The position numbers were made by a program, and so were the translations under genes. From Marinagarivorans sp. (GTDB taxonomy: Bacteria > Pseudomonadota > Gammaproteobacteria > Pseudomonadales > Cellvibrionaceae), in NCBI GenBank assembly GCA_028281865.1, contig JANQJB010000044.1, forward strand, positions 90,917 through 154,916: a DNA stretch of 64,000 nt, in the 5' to 3' direction. The notes beneath the pieces are model-generated. The model was given only the letters and a program-made list of their open reading frames with translations. It did not search any database and was not told where the DNA came from. Position 1 is the first letter of the stretch; each line of letters begins with the position of its first letter. Positions 36,537 to 46,037 of the stretch are shown one piece after another.

Positions 36537-38084
36537 ATGCAATCTATTCTCAGTTCTTTAAGTGGTGAATTTGCCTATGCATTGTGTTGGACACTTATCC
36601 ATTCGCTTTGGCAGTTTTCCCTTATTGGTCTGTTGCTCGCTGCTGTCTTGGGCTTCGGGAAAGCGCTGCATTCTAGTACTCGGTATTTAGCTGCGTTAGT
36701 AGCGTTGTTTGTTTGCGCTGCCTGGAGTGTTACTACTTTTGCTAAGTATTACTCGGTTTCTGTGTCATCAGTAAGCGGGCCTATTTTTCTGCAAAGTATT
36801 AATTTGGGTGAAAATAACAGTATTTGGGTACAATTTACCACCTTAATCAACAGCAATATTTATCAAGTGACTTGGGCCTGGTTACTGGGCTTTGTGTTTT
36901 ATTTTGCTTTGGATGCTCGCAGCTTTTATTTTTGTCAGCTAGCAAAACGGCAGAGTGTCTCGAATATTCCAGAGCGATGGGTAAATAATTTTGTAAATTT
37001 ATGCGATCGACTTGAACTTGATGCAAAGCACATTCAGTTAAAAATATCTGAACATATAAATTTCCCCTGTGTTGTGGGACACCTAAAACCAGCCGTACTA
37101 ATACCGGCAGCCTTTCTTAGTGGCCTAGATAGGCAGCAGTTCGAAGCTATTATTTTGCATGAGCTCGCTCACATTAAACGTAATGATTACCTTATTAATT
37201 TATTGCAATCCCTGATTAAAACACTTTTCTTTTTTAACCCCGTATTGCTTTGGATTTCCCACAAAATGGATGTTGAGCGTGAAAACGCTTGTGATGATAT
37301 TGCCGTTACTTTGTGTGGAGATCCAATGTTATACGCTAATTCACTTATGGAGATCGCTGAAATGAACAACCAACCTAATTCATTTACTATGTCAGTTTCT
37401 GGTAAACAAAAGTCATTACTCGTTCGAGTAAAAAGGCTGTTTGAAGGTCCAAGCCGATTATCGGGAACATTCGAGAAATTTTTAAGTGCTAGCTTTGTTG
37501 CATTATCACTTGTAGCCGTTTCAGTCTATGCAGGAATAAAAAAAGAAGAGTCGAAAAGCGACGCTAATCAGGATAGATCAATGTCTGCGTTGCATATGAC
37601 GGCAGATTTAAACGGTCAGGGGGTGGAGAAATTTATGGTCGGATTTGAGAGAATGATTAAAGAATCTTGTCCCGAAACTGATGATATTGTCGTTTACGAC
37701 ATTTATGTGCCTGATAATACCCAAAAGATAGAACTTGTTGCAGATGGTGGAATGTGTTTTCGAGGAGTGGTAGAGCGTTCTGGGCTATTCCAGGCGAAAG
37801 CTATGAGTGCCGGAGAATCCAAGGAGCACAGGCTTGCTTACAAACACCGAACGCAACGCAGAACGAGTATAAGTGTAGAATCTGTGTCTCCAGACGTTGT
37901 GCATAATTTTATGCTTATATCTTGCCCACAACAGGCTCGTCATATGAAGATTACAAGTAATTTCGATGATCAGATATCATTAAATTTTAATAACATAGCA
38001 TGTACTCGCTTGGCTGAAAAATTGGTCGCAGAAGATAAACAGTGGTTTGAATGGGTCGACAACGACCAAAAAAAGGATAATTAA
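36537..38084 (+). CDS. M56 family sensor metallopeptidase (BlaR1/MecR1-like)
   Basis: 515 residues. Several N-terminal membrane helices, an intracellular zinc-protease domain with HELAHIKRNDY (about 207-217), another helix (about 325-343), then an external domain of about 170 residues. In BlaR1/MecR1 that last domain is a penicillin-binding sensor; here I see no SxxK, SxN or KTG order and only scattered Cys residues, so the signal is probably not a beta-lactam. The GGAG ribosome site is 8 bp before the ATG. Two bases separate its stop from the repressor gene. It should cleave the repressor when its sensor is engaged. Confidence 0.86.
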   Translation: MQSILSSLSGEFAYALCWTLIHSLWQFSLIGLLLAAVLGFGKALHSSTRYLAALVALFVCAAWSVTTFAKYYSVSVSSVSGPIFLQSINLGENNSIWVQFTTLINSNIYQVTWAWLLGFVFYFALDARSFYFCQLAKRQSVSNIPERWVNNFVNLCDRLELDAKHIQLKISEHINFPCVVGHLKPAVLIPAAFLSGLDRQQFEAIILHELAHIKRNDYLINLLQSLIKTLFFFNPVLLWISHKMDVERENACDDIAVTLCGDPMLYANSLMEIAEMNNQPNSFTMSVSGKQKSLLVRVKRLFEGPSRLSGTFEKFLSASFVALSLVAVSVYAGIKKEESKSDANQDRSMSALHMTADLNGQGVEKFMVGFERMIKESCPETDDIVVYDIYVPDNTQKIELVADGGMCFRGVVERSGLFQAKAMSAGESKEHRLAYKHRTQRRTSISVESVSPDVVHNFMLISCPQQARHMKITSNFDDQISLNFNNIACTRLAEKLVAEDKQWFEWVDNDQKKDN

Positions 38085-38086
38085 CA

Positions 38087-38458
38087 GTGAGTCAACCAAC
38101 TCCTTCAGAACTAGAAATTCTTGAAATACTGTGGCCTAAAGGTGAGGCCACTGCTCAAGCAGTTCACGACGTGCTTTCTCAGGAAAAAGATGTTGGTTAC
38201 ACCACAACATTAAAACTAATGCAAATCATGGCGCAGAAGAAACTATTAGGAAGGAAAAAAGAAGGCCGGAGCCATATCTATTTTCCTTTAGTCGACGAAA
38301 AAGAAACTAAAGAAGGGATATTGGATCGATTTGTTAAGAATACATTCAGTGGGTCAAAGTTAAAATTAGTTATGCATTTGTTGGGTGATAAAAAAGTAAG
38401 TTCAGAGGAAATTCGTGATATTAGAGCGTTTCTTGATGAAGTTAAAAAGAAAAAATGA
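38087..38458 (+). CDS. BlaI/MecI/CopY family transcriptional repressor
   Basis: 123 residues starting at GTG 38087 (AGGA upstream). Winged-helix N-terminus PTPSELEILEILWPKGEATAQAVHDVL, then YTTTLKLMQIMAQKKLLGRKKEGRSHIYFPLV, which is the BlaI family pattern, followed by a dimerisation helix region. It should bind the two 16-bp palindromes upstream of the M56 gene and be cut by the M56 protease. No beta-lactamase or copper gene is adjacent, so further targets must lie elsewhere. Confidence 0.92.
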   Translation: MSQPTPSELEILEILWPKGEATAQAVHDVLSQEKDVGYTTTLKLMQIMAQKKLLGRKKEGRSHIYFPLVDEKETKEGILDRFVKNTFSGSKLKLVMHLLGDKKVSSEEIRDIRAFLDEVKKKK

Positions 38459-38838
38459 CCCGTTTTCGATGATCCGATTATCGCGAATTGAGATGTAGTA
38501 TTTATTTGAATGAACATCAATAACGATATGCTGCTCTCTTAGGTTCAGCATTTTTTTCATAGGTCCTCTATAGCACTGAAAACATTTGTCATCAAAAAAC
38601 AGGCTTCTCAATTATTACCCGCTTTTCACAAGATGATAGGTAAAATCTCGCAAATACATCCTTGGCTACCCCGGCGTAGGCCAACTCCTTTTTCTCAAAT
38701 TTTGAGAGGGTGTCTCTGAAATCTGACACGCTGGTTAATGGCTGCGAGCACCGGCTCTGCGATGTCCCCTTTACCATGCGCAGCGAAGACGGATTTTTGT
38801 AAGCTTTTCTTGGAAATCTCTTCTTTAAGTTGATACAA
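38459..38838. other. intergenic region, about 380 bp
   Basis: Between blaI-like and hipB genes. A 15-bp palindrome TCTCAAATTTTGAGA sits at 38693-38707. An open minus-strand frame at 38592-38777 has no ribosome site or family signature and is not called. Confidence 0.45.
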
Positions 38839-38887
38839 TGATCTATATATGAGTCATAAATTGTTTTTATGGTTTACATATAGATCA
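38839..38887 (+). promoter_or_regulatory. inverted repeat, probable HipB operator
   Basis: TGATCTATATATG (38839-38851) and CATATAGATCA (38877-38887) are inverted copies sharing a TGATCTATAT arm, separated by 25 bp, 19 bp ahead of the hipB start. HipB-type antitoxins bind such repeats to repress hipBA. Confidence 0.6.
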
Positions 38888-38905
38888 AATATGAAAGGTT
38901 TTGTC

Positions 38906-39244
38906 ATGGCTAAGGCGAGCAATCGCATCTATTCCCATTACACCCGCGAGGCGCTAGAGCTATTCGCGGCGTTGATCCGAGAGGCAAGGCTGGAAAAGAA
39001 AATGACTGCCCAAGAGCTGGCTGATCGCTCCGGTATATCGCGTGGGCTTGTGCAGCGCATAGAAAAAGCCGATCCAAGCTGCGCTATTGGCTCGGTATTT
39101 GAGGTGGCGAGCATTCTTGGCTTGGTGCTCTTTGATAGTGATGAGCATAGCTTGGCTGAAAAAAGGGCACTTGCGATAAGCAAAATCGCGCTAATGCCAA
39201 AATCAGTCAGAAAGACAAAGCGAGAGGTTGATGATGACTTCTAG
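38906..39244 (+). CDS. hipB: HipB-like antitoxin, XRE family
   Basis: 112 residues from the ATG at 38906, which has AAAGG 7 bp upstream; the frame is open to 38849 but that start lies inside the operator repeat. A helix-turn-helix (MTAQELADRSGISRGLVQRIEKADPSCAIGSVFEVASILGL) fills the middle. It should neutralise the HipA kinase and repress the operon. It overlaps hipA by 11 bp. Confidence 0.85.
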   Translation: MAKASNRIYSHYTREALELFAALIREARLEKKMTAQELADRSGISRGLVQRIEKADPSCAIGSVFEVASILGLVLFDSDEHSLAEKRALAISKIALMPKSVRKTKREVDDDF

Positions 39245-40496
39245 CTACAGCGAATGTTATGTGTGGATTTGGTTACCCAACAAAGCCGAGCCTGTTGTTG
39301 CTGGCAAATTAGAGGTGGATGCCTCAAAGCTACACTTTAACTACGGTAAGAGTTATTTAGAGCGCATAGATGATAACGCGCATCCTGCCATTGCTATCTT
39401 TGACGAAGAATTGCCTCTGAAGGCTGGTGCTTTGCCGTTGCGCGATGGTTTATCCATGCCGAGTAGCATTCGAGACGCTGCGCCCGATGCTTGGGGGCGC
39501 AGGGTCATTATCAATAAAAAGCTTGGTAAAAAAAACGACGCGAACATCGACTTTGACGAGCTGACCTATTTGCTTGAATCCGGCTCTGATCGTATTGGCG
39601 CTTTAGATTTTCAGCTCTCACCCAGTGAATATGTACCGCGCTCAGCTAAAAATGCGTCGTTAAAGGAGCTTTTAGAGTCAGCTGCGCGTGTAGAAAAAGG
39701 TGTTCCGCTGACTGATGAGCTGGATCAGGCATTGTTTCGTGGCTCTTCCATTGGTGGTGCGCGCCCAAAAGCCTTGATTGAAAATGGCGATAAAAAATAT
39801 ATCGCCAAGTTCTCATCCAGCGATGATCTTTATAGCGTAGTCAAGGCCGAGTTTATTGCTATGCGCATGGCCGCGCTTTGTGGGATAAACGCCGCTTGCG
39901 TTTCGCTCGCGCAGGCATCAGGTAAAGATGTTTTGCTGATCGGCCGTTTTGATCGGGAAAATATCGGCCGCGTGTGGCATAGAAAGGCGTTACTCTCTGC
40001 GCTTACGCTTTTTGGGCTTGATGATATGATGGCGCGCTATGCAAGCTATGAGACTTTGGCCGAGATTATTCGCAGGCGTTTTAGCGAGCCTAGAGAGACA
40101 TTGCGCGAGTTATATGCGCGCCTTGTCTTTAATATCTTATGCGGCAATACCGATGATCATGCACGCAATCACGCGGCGCTGTGGGATGGAGTAAACCTAT
40201 TTCTAAGCCCGGCTTACGATATATGCCCGCAAGGGCGTTCTGGCGGAGAAGCATCACAGGCAATGCTCATTAGCGGGCAGAACCGCATGAGCCGCATTGC
40301 GGGCGTGATAGATGCTGCGCCGCAATTTCTGCTTTCAAAAGAAAAAGCCTTTGAAATATTCGAGGCGCAAAAGCAGGTGATCGAGCAGAACTGGCAAGCC
40401 TTATGCGAAGAAGCAAGGCTCAGCGAAGTTGATCAAAAATACTTATGGGGCAGGCAGTTCCTTAACCCTTACGCCTTTGAAGGGCTCAAGGAGTAA
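39234..40496 (+). CDS. hipA: HipA-like serine/threonine kinase toxin
   Basis: 420 residues from ATG 39234, chosen because GAGAGG ends 6 bp upstream. An N-terminal HipA_N-type domain (about 5-105) precedes the kinase core with the Ser-containing P-loop-like RGSSIGGARPKAL (about 166-178), the ATP Lys in KYIAKF, and the catalytic NILCGNTDDHARNHA and SPAYDICP. E. coli HipA phosphorylates glutamyl-tRNA synthetase and induces persistence; the target here is not known. Full-length and intact. GC content looks higher than the flanking spacer. Confidence 0.9.
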   Translation: MTSSYSECYVWIWLPNKAEPVVAGKLEVDASKLHFNYGKSYLERIDDNAHPAIAIFDEELPLKAGALPLRDGLSMPSSIRDAAPDAWGRRVIINKKLGKKNDANIDFDELTYLLESGSDRIGALDFQLSPSEYVPRSAKNASLKELLESAARVEKGVPLTDELDQALFRGSSIGGARPKALIENGDKKYIAKFSSSDDLYSVVKAEFIAMRMAALCGINAACVSLAQASGKDVLLIGRFDRENIGRVWHRKALLSALTLFGLDDMMARYASYETLAEIIRRRFSEPRETLRELYARLVFNILCGNTDDHARNHAALWDGVNLFLSPAYDICPQGRSGGEASQAMLISGQNRMSRIAGVIDAAPQFLLSKEKAFEIFEAQKQVIEQNWQALCEEARLSEVDQKYLWGRQFLNPYAFEGLKE

Positions 40497-40569
40497 GGGG
40501 CACACTTAGCCTTATTATTAGATTTAAAACTGTGTACATATTTGTGTACGCAAATGAGGAATATGAAGA

Positions 40570-42153
40570 ATGTCATCAAGCGCTGTAGCCGATGAAGTGA
40601 AGAAAAGACGCACTTTTGCCATTATCTCCCACCCCGATGCGGGTAAAACGACCATTACCGAAAAACTGCTGCTGTGGGGACAAGCGATACAAATTGCTGG
40701 ATCGGTGAAGGGGAAAAAAGGGCCACACGCTAAATCGGACTGGATGACAATGGAGCAGGAGCGCGGCATTTCTGTCACTTCTTCTGTTATGCAGTTCCCG
40801 TACAAGGATCGTGTTGTCAATTTGTTAGATACACCCGGGCACGAAGATTTTTCCGAAGACACATATCGTACGCTTACGGCGGTCGACTCAGTTTTAATGG
40901 TTATTGATGGCGCCAAAGGGGTGGAGGATCGCACCATTAAACTCATGGACGTATGTCGCCTGCGCGACACTCCCATTCTTTCCTTCATTAATAAAATGGA
41001 CCGCGATATTCGCGATCCGATTGAAGTGATGGATGAAATAGAAGATGTGTTAAAAATTGCCGCCGCGCCGATTAACTGGCCGCTGGGGATGGGTAAAGAC
41101 TTCAAAGGTGTCTACAACCTTTACACCGACACTGTGCATTTATTTGAGCAGGGTATGGGGCATACGATTCCGGAGGATCGCCAGATAAAAGGCATTGCCA
41201 GTGCTGAGTTCGAGGAGCTGCTGGGCCCCTATGCCGAGGATGTGAGAGAAGAAATAGAATTGGTGCGCGGCGCGACGCATGAATTTGATATTGAGGAATA
41301 TTTGGCTGGGCGATTGACGCCGGTTTTTTTTGGCACAGCTCTTGGAAATTTTGGTGTGCGGGAAATGCTCGATGGCTTTGTCGAGTGGGCGCCGACACCA
41401 ATAGCTCGCAATACCAGTAAACGCGAAGTGGGGCCAACGGAAGATAATTTTAGCGGTTTTATTTTTAAAATTCAGGCCAATATGGACCCCAAACATCGTG
41501 ATCGAATTGCATTTATGCGCGTGTGTTCCGGTGCTTATACCAAGGGCATGAAAATGCGTCACGTGCGAATTGGTAAAGATGTTAAGGTGGCTGATGCGGT
41601 TACATTTTTAGCGGGTGATCGCAGTGCTGTGGAGGAGGCAATTTCTGGTGATATTATTGGTTTGCATAATCATGGCACGATTCAAATTGGCGATACCTTT
41701 ACCATGGGTGAAGAATTAAAGTTCACCGGTATTCCGCATTTTGCACCTGAATTATTTAGACGTATTCGTCTAAAAGACCCACTCAAAACAAAACAACTGC
41801 AAAAGGGTTTGCAACAGTTATCTGAGGAAGGTTCTACGCAGGTATTTTTTCCGTTAAATAATAATGACATTATCGTCGGGGCTGTTGGTGTTTTACAATT
41901 TGAAGTTGTTGCTTATCGCTTAAAAGACGAATATAAAGTTGAAGCCATTTATGAAACCGCGACGATAAATACGGCGCGCTGGGTCGAGTGTGATGACGAG
42001 AAGAAATTTGAGGAGTTTAAGCGCAAATGCGCTGATAATTTGGCCATTGACGGTGGTGGGCATCTAACTTATTTGGCGCCCACGCGTGTAAATTTGTCTT
42101 TGAGTGAAGAGCGCTATCCCGAAGTTGTATTTAGAGCAACACGCGAGCATTAA
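40570..42153 (+). CDS. prfC: peptide chain release factor 3
   Basis: 527 residues. GTPase motifs: [17 protein letters not shown] (G1, about 19-35), [13 protein letters not shown] (G2), [16 protein letters not shown] (G3), INKMDR (G4). Domains II and III follow with RF3-type sequence ([25 protein letters not shown]). It releases RF1/RF2 from the ribosome. Length matches E. coli RF3. Stands alone, 73 bp after hipA. Confidence 0.97.
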   Translation: MSSSAVADEVKKRRTFAIISHPDAGKTTITEKLLLWGQAIQIAGSVKGKKGPHAKSDWMTMEQERGISVTSSVMQFPYKDRVVNLLDTPGHEDFSEDTYRTLTAVDSVLMVIDGAKGVEDRTIKLMDVCRLRDTPILSFINKMDRDIRDPIEVMDEIEDVLKIAAAPINWPLGMGKDFKGVYNLYTDTVHLFEQGMGHTIPEDRQIKGIASAEFEELLGPYAEDVREEIELVRGATHEFDIEEYLAGRLTPVFFGTALGNFGVREMLDGFVEWAPTPIARNTSKREVGPTEDNFSGFIFKIQANMDPKHRDRIAFMRVCSGAYTKGMKMRHVRIGKDVKVADAVTFLAGDRSAVEEAISGDIIGLHNHGTIQIGDTFTMGEELKFTGIPHFAPELFRRIRLKDPLKTKQLQKGLQQLSEEGSTQVFFPLNNNDIIVGAVGVLQFEVVAYRLKDEYKVEAIYETATINTARWVECDDEKKFEEFKRKCADNLAIDGGGHLTYLAPTRVNLSLSEERYPEVVFRATREH

Positions 42154-42179
42154 AGTAATTAAATTATGGTAATTTAACT

Positions 42180-43229
42180 ATGACTGACGGTTCTCCTGTA
42201 GCAAGATTTATCGTCGTTTTGGCTTCTTTTATTATTGTCGTTGCAGGAATGCGAGCGGCCGAGCCATTATTAATTCCTTTTTTACTGTCATTGTTTTTGG
42301 CTGTTATTTGTTCTCCTCCTCTTGTATGGATGAAAGAGCGTGGTTTGCCTACCGGGGTTGCGATTTTAATTATTATCGCAACCGTTGTTGTGATCAGTTT
42401 GTTGGTAGGAACAATTGTCGGCGCGTCCATTCAAAGTTTTCGTGCCGACTTGCCGGAGTATCAAGAAAAGTTAACCGTGCTTACCGCCGGTTTATTTCAA
42501 AGTTTGAGTAAAATCGGAATTCAGATTGAATTAAGTCAGCTGCGTGATGGGTTAAACCCTTCTGCTGCACTTTCTTTTGCGGGCAATGCTTTGACAACCA
42601 TCGGTAATATGATGACCAACGCAATTTTAATTTTGCTAACGGTCGTTTTTATTCTCACTGAAGAAGTTGATTTCGCTGCAAAGCTTTCCGCAGCTAATAC
42701 AAACTCACAAAAAACACTGGAGGCGCTTACGCGTTTTACTCGTTCAGTTAATCGTTATATTGCAATCAAAACTGCAATGAGTTTATTAACCGGTTTCATC
42801 ATAATGGTTTGGCTTTGGGTTCAGGGCGTAGATTATTTTGTGCTGTGGGGATTGCTGGCATTTATGCTGAATTTTATTCCTACGCTAGGTTCTGTGCTAG
42901 CTGCGATCCCCGCGGTTTTATTGTCGCTTGTTCAGCTAGGCCCAGGCCCCGCGGTTATAACGGGGATTGGTTTTTTGTTAGTGAATTTCGGTGTGGGCAA
43001 TGTGCTTGAACCGCGAACAATGGGTAAGGGCTTGGATTTATCGGCCTTAATTGTTTTTTTGAGTTTAGTTTTCTGGGGCTGGGTGCTAGGGCCGATGGGA
43101 ATGTTGCTCTCTATTCCGTTAACAATGACTGTGAAAATCGCGCTGGAAAGTTTTGAAGATACTCGCTGGTTGGGTGTGATGCTGGGTTCTGGAAAAAGTG
43201 CTTTAGAAAGTATTTCTAATAAAGGTTAA
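42180..43229 (+). CDS. AI-2E family transporter / PerM-type permease
   Basis: 349 residues with about eight membrane helices. The first ones (about 7-65) are followed by a helical extracytoplasmic-type region (about 85-140), and the C-terminal block carries the family motifs (FMLNFIPTLGSVLAAIPAVLLSL; MGKGLDLSALIVFLSLVFWGWVLGPMGMLLSIPL). The family includes TqsA and PerM; substrate not predictable. 26 bp after prfC, probably cotranscribed. Confidence 0.9.
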   Translation: MTDGSPVARFIVVLASFIIVVAGMRAAEPLLIPFLLSLFLAVICSPPLVWMKERGLPTGVAILIIIATVVVISLLVGTIVGASIQSFRADLPEYQEKLTVLTAGLFQSLSKIGIQIELSQLRDGLNPSAALSFAGNALTTIGNMMTNAILILLTVVFILTEEVDFAAKLSAANTNSQKTLEALTRFTRSVNRYIAIKTAMSLLTGFIIMVWLWVQGVDYFVLWGLLAFMLNFIPTLGSVLAAIPAVLLSLVQLGPGPAVITGIGFLLVNFGVGNVLEPRTMGKGLDLSALIVFLSLVFWGWVLGPMGMLLSIPLTMTVKIALESFEDTRWLGVMLGSGKSALESISNKG

Positions 43230-43306
43230 TAGCACTGATATCCCGTAAAGTGATTTTTAGTGAAACTGTAATTATACTACTCCGTATCGACACCGAGACA
43301 TGAATC

Positions 43307-43394
43307 GGGACTTATTTTCAAGACACGCCGTAAACCCATCCCTGGGGGCTCGATCGCGCGAATCCCGCGCGCGACGGTCTTGAAAATAAGTCCC
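43307..43394. repeat. structured three-stem repeat, copy 3
   Basis: Outer arms 43307-43324 and 43377-43394 are perfectly complementary over 18 bp and extend outward with mismatches. Inside: ACGCCGTAAA, a 4-bp hairpin CCCA-TCCC-TGGG (43335-43346), GGCTC, then a 7-bp stem TCGCGCG/CGCGCGA (43354-43360 with 43368-43374). It lies between convergent permease and sthA genes, where it may also end transcription from both sides. Confidence 0.88.
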
Positions 43395-43431
43395 AATCCC
43401 TGTCTCTCCGAGTTTAGGGGGGATGTAAGAA

Positions 43432-44844
43432 TTAATGCCCTTTTATCGTACGCTGACTAATAACATGTAAAGCCGCAACACGATAGGCTTCTGCCAGTGT
43501 TGGAAAATTAAAAATACTGTCAACAAAAATATCGACGTTTGCTTTCGCAAGCAAAGCCATTTGCCCAATGTGGATTAATTCGGTTGCACCTTCGCCTACG
43601 ATCATCACACCTAAGACACGCAAGCCTTGGTAGTCGCAAACGATTTTTAGCATACCTTGCTCGATGCCGGAAATTTGTCCACGTGCTATTTCATCAAAGC
43701 GGGCGATGCCGACAATAATATCGCCAAACTCTTTGCGTGCCTGGTTTTCGCTTAGTCCAACGGCCGATAATTCTGGAATAGAATATATTCCGGTAGGAAT
43801 GGTCTGTTTCATTTCGCCCGTTGCGATACCTACGGCGTTGCAAGCGGCGCGTCTGCCTTGTTCCATGGAGGCTGATGCCAGCGATGGTGGTCCGATTATG
43901 TCACCTGCAGCGAACACTCCTTTGACTTTCGTTTCCAAATTTTCGTCAACGTCTATCAGGCCACGCTCGTTTAATTCTAAGCCGGCATTTTCGATTTGTA
44001 GCTCCGTGACATTCGCCATACGGCCTGCTGCGCAAAGTAATTTTTCGCTGGTAACGTTCGCTTCACCTTCTATTTCTGTAATAACCGAGTCGACACCGTT
44101 CCAATAGGCATTTGTCACGTTTTTATCGCCCATCCAAGTGCCACCCATGCCTTCAAAGCCGGCGATAAATGTACTGGTTAGATCATCGTCGAGAAACCCA
44201 AGCGGGCGAGGGTATTTGTCTACCATCGTGACTTTTACACCCAATGCCTGAAAAATTGAAGCGTATTCGCTGGCGATGACGCCCCCTCCGAGCACGGTAA
44301 GACTGCGCGGCAAATACAGCATCGACAAAATCGAGTCGCTATCCATAACATGTTCATGGTCGATAGCGATATGCTCTGGTGTTCGGGGCCGTGATCCGGT
44401 TGCTATGACAATTGTGTCGGCGCTTATAAGATGCTTTTGTCCACGCACCGTCGTAACTTCGAGCACTTTATTTTCGGCGAAGCGTGCGTGCCCGTGGATC
44501 AATTGAACTTTATTGCGCGACACCTGGCGGCGCATATAAGCGTCGTGGGCTTCCAGCACATCGTTTAAGCGGGTAATAAGTGTTGCGAGTTCTAGATCTT
44601 CTGGTAATTCAAACGACGCCATCTCTGCGTTCATACGCATGTTCTTAACACGTAATGCATTTTCACGCAGAGTTTTGGAGGGGATTGTGCCCTGGTGCAC
44701 ACAGGAACCGCCGAGTTCGCGGCTGCGCTCAATAATCGCGACGTCACGGCCCAGCTTTGACGCTTGAATAGCGGCCTTTTGACCTGCAGGCCCACTTCCA
44801 ATTACAACCATTTGGTAATGGTTTTTAATATCGCTTTGACTCAC
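43432..44844 (-). CDS. sthA: Si-specific NAD(P)+ transhydrogenase (soluble)
   Basis: 470 residues, FAD-dependent disulfide-reductase fold: VVIGSGPAGQKAAIQASKLG at the N-terminus and LTVLGGGVIASEYASIFQALGVKVTMV for the second nucleotide site. The redox-site segment reads GGSCVHQGTIPSKTLRE: the second Cys is replaced, as expected for SthA and unlike lipoamide dehydrogenase. It balances NADH and NADPH in the cytoplasm. Overlaps the upstream HDOD gene by 4 bp. Confidence 0.95.
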   Translation of the reverse strand: MSQSDIKNHYQMVVIGSGPAGQKAAIQASKLGRDVAIIERSRELGGSCVHQGTIPSKTLRENALRVKNMRMNAEMASFELPEDLELATLITRLNDVLEAHDAYMRRQVSRNKVQLIHGHARFAENKVLEVTTVRGQKHLISADTIVIATGSRPRTPEHIAIDHEHVMDSDSILSMLYLPRSLTVLGGGVIASEYASIFQALGVKVTMVDKYPRPLGFLDDDLTSTFIAGFEGMGGTWMGDKNVTNAYWNGVDSVITEIEGEANVTSEKLLCAAGRMANVTELQIENAGLELNERGLIDVDENLETKVKGVFAAGDIIGPPSLASASMEQGRRAACNAVGIATGEMKQTIPTGIYSIPELSAVGLSENQARKEFGDIIVGIARFDEIARGQISGIEQGMLKIVCDYQGLRVLGVMIVGEGATELIHIGQMALLAKANVDIFVDSIFNFPTLAEAYRVAALHVISQRTIKGH

Positions 44845-45701
44845 GAGTAAATAGACTCCGAAGCCGCTTTGACAATCTCAGCTTTTGCCAACAATTTATC
44901 GATATCTTCTGGGTAGAGGTTTAAATCTGCAAGAGAAGGGTGAGCACGCAAGGTGTCTAAATCGATTTTAGTGCGGTATTTATTCGCCGGCGCAAAATGC
45001 GACGCGAATATAGTCCCGGCAACGACTGCGAATGTTTGTTCTCGGCTTGGTCCGGCATGCTCCGGCTCGTCAAACCATGTTACAACATCACACACGAGCG
45101 TGGGCATCTCCCACTGCGTAACAACTTTTACACCTAAAGTGCGTTGAAAATGGTTGGCCAACGTCAAAATATCGGTTGCACCTATTTTTGTGCGCAACGA
45201 CCTCGCGACCTCCAGTACAAGCTGAATTCCAACCAAACGTCCAATGTCATGCAGCAATCCTGCGAGAAACGCTGTTTCGACGTTTTTGCGGCAGGCCCGG
45301 GCAATTTCTTTGGACCACAGGCCGGTTAAAAACGAGTAACGCAAATTATCTAGAATAAATTTCTCAAAGCCAGGCGCATTAAACATTTTCGAGTTCAGAG
45401 AAGCAGCTAAAGCGATGTCTGCAATAATCTGCATGCCTAAGCGTGTGATAGCTTGCTGTAGTGAGACTAGCGTCGAGTTTGGGCTATACAAAGCCGAATT
45501 GGCTATACGCATGACATGCCCCGCGAGCGCTTGGTCACTCTGGATCAATTTTGCTAGATCGCTCGCTTCAGAATCAGGGTCGCGTGTCAATTGAACAACA
45601 CGATTTGCGACTTCAGGTAACATCGGCACGTCGATATCATCTTCTTGAATGCGCTGATTTAAAATTGAGACGATAGCGTGTTCGTTTGTCGCAGTATTCA
45701 T
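44841..45701 (-). CDS. HDOD domain protein
   Basis: 286 residues. The HDOD domain covers about residues 18-215 (LPEVANRVVQLTRDPDSEASDLAKLIQSDQALAGHVMRIANSAL; AGLLHDIGRLVGIQ). Metal-binding HD residues are incomplete, as is usual for HDOD. Such proteins are linked to cyclic-di-GMP or stress signalling. The last codons overlap sthA, so translation is coupled. Role not known. Confidence 0.9.
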   Translation of the reverse strand: MNTATNEHAIVSILNQRIQEDDIDVPMLPEVANRVVQLTRDPDSEASDLAKLIQSDQALAGHVMRIANSALYSPNSTLVSLQQAITRLGMQIIADIALAASLNSKMFNAPGFEKFILDNLRYSFLTGLWSKEIARACRKNVETAFLAGLLHDIGRLVGIQLVLEVARSLRTKIGATDILTLANHFQRTLGVKVVTQWEMPTLVCDVVTWFDEPEHAGPSREQTFAVVAGTIFASHFAPANKYRTKIDLDTLRAHPSLADLNLYPEDIDKLLAKAEIVKAASESIYS

Positions 45702-46037
45702 ATAATTGGCATGCTAAAAAAGGGTTTGCGTAAAGGGTTGATTTAGCCAGGTTCTACTTTTAAATGTAGACCGATGTCTTTCTAGCGTCGAGTAATCAAC
45801 GAGGCTTCTTATAACTTCTCTTAATCGGTTAAGGTCTGCTTGGAAAAATTGTTCATATCTTTTCAAATGAATGGTTAAACTGCATGACACGAATTGTATT
45901 ACCAAATCTTTTCAACTAAAGTCAAAGTTAAGCTTGGAGTTAAGCTCCAGCGATTTTTCCGGATGTGTTGTGTATTTCGTTTGTTTAAGGCTGATCCATT
46001 TTAGTGCGAAACGGAAAATTACCCGAGCCATATAACC
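45702..46037. other. intergenic region between divergent genes, 336 bp
   Basis: Must carry promoters for the HDOD/sthA pair (leftward) and the receiver protein (rightward). No clear boxes, repeats or small genes seen. Confidence 0.45.

Noticed and set aside
36537..38084. M56 protein as a beta-lactam sensor (BlaR1)
   Set aside because: Protease and operator agree with the family, but the external domain lacks penicillin-binding motifs and no beta-lactamase is linked.
38592..38777. 61-codon leftward frame upstream of hipB
   Set aside because: No start context and no family resemblance; likely chance frame in a spacer.
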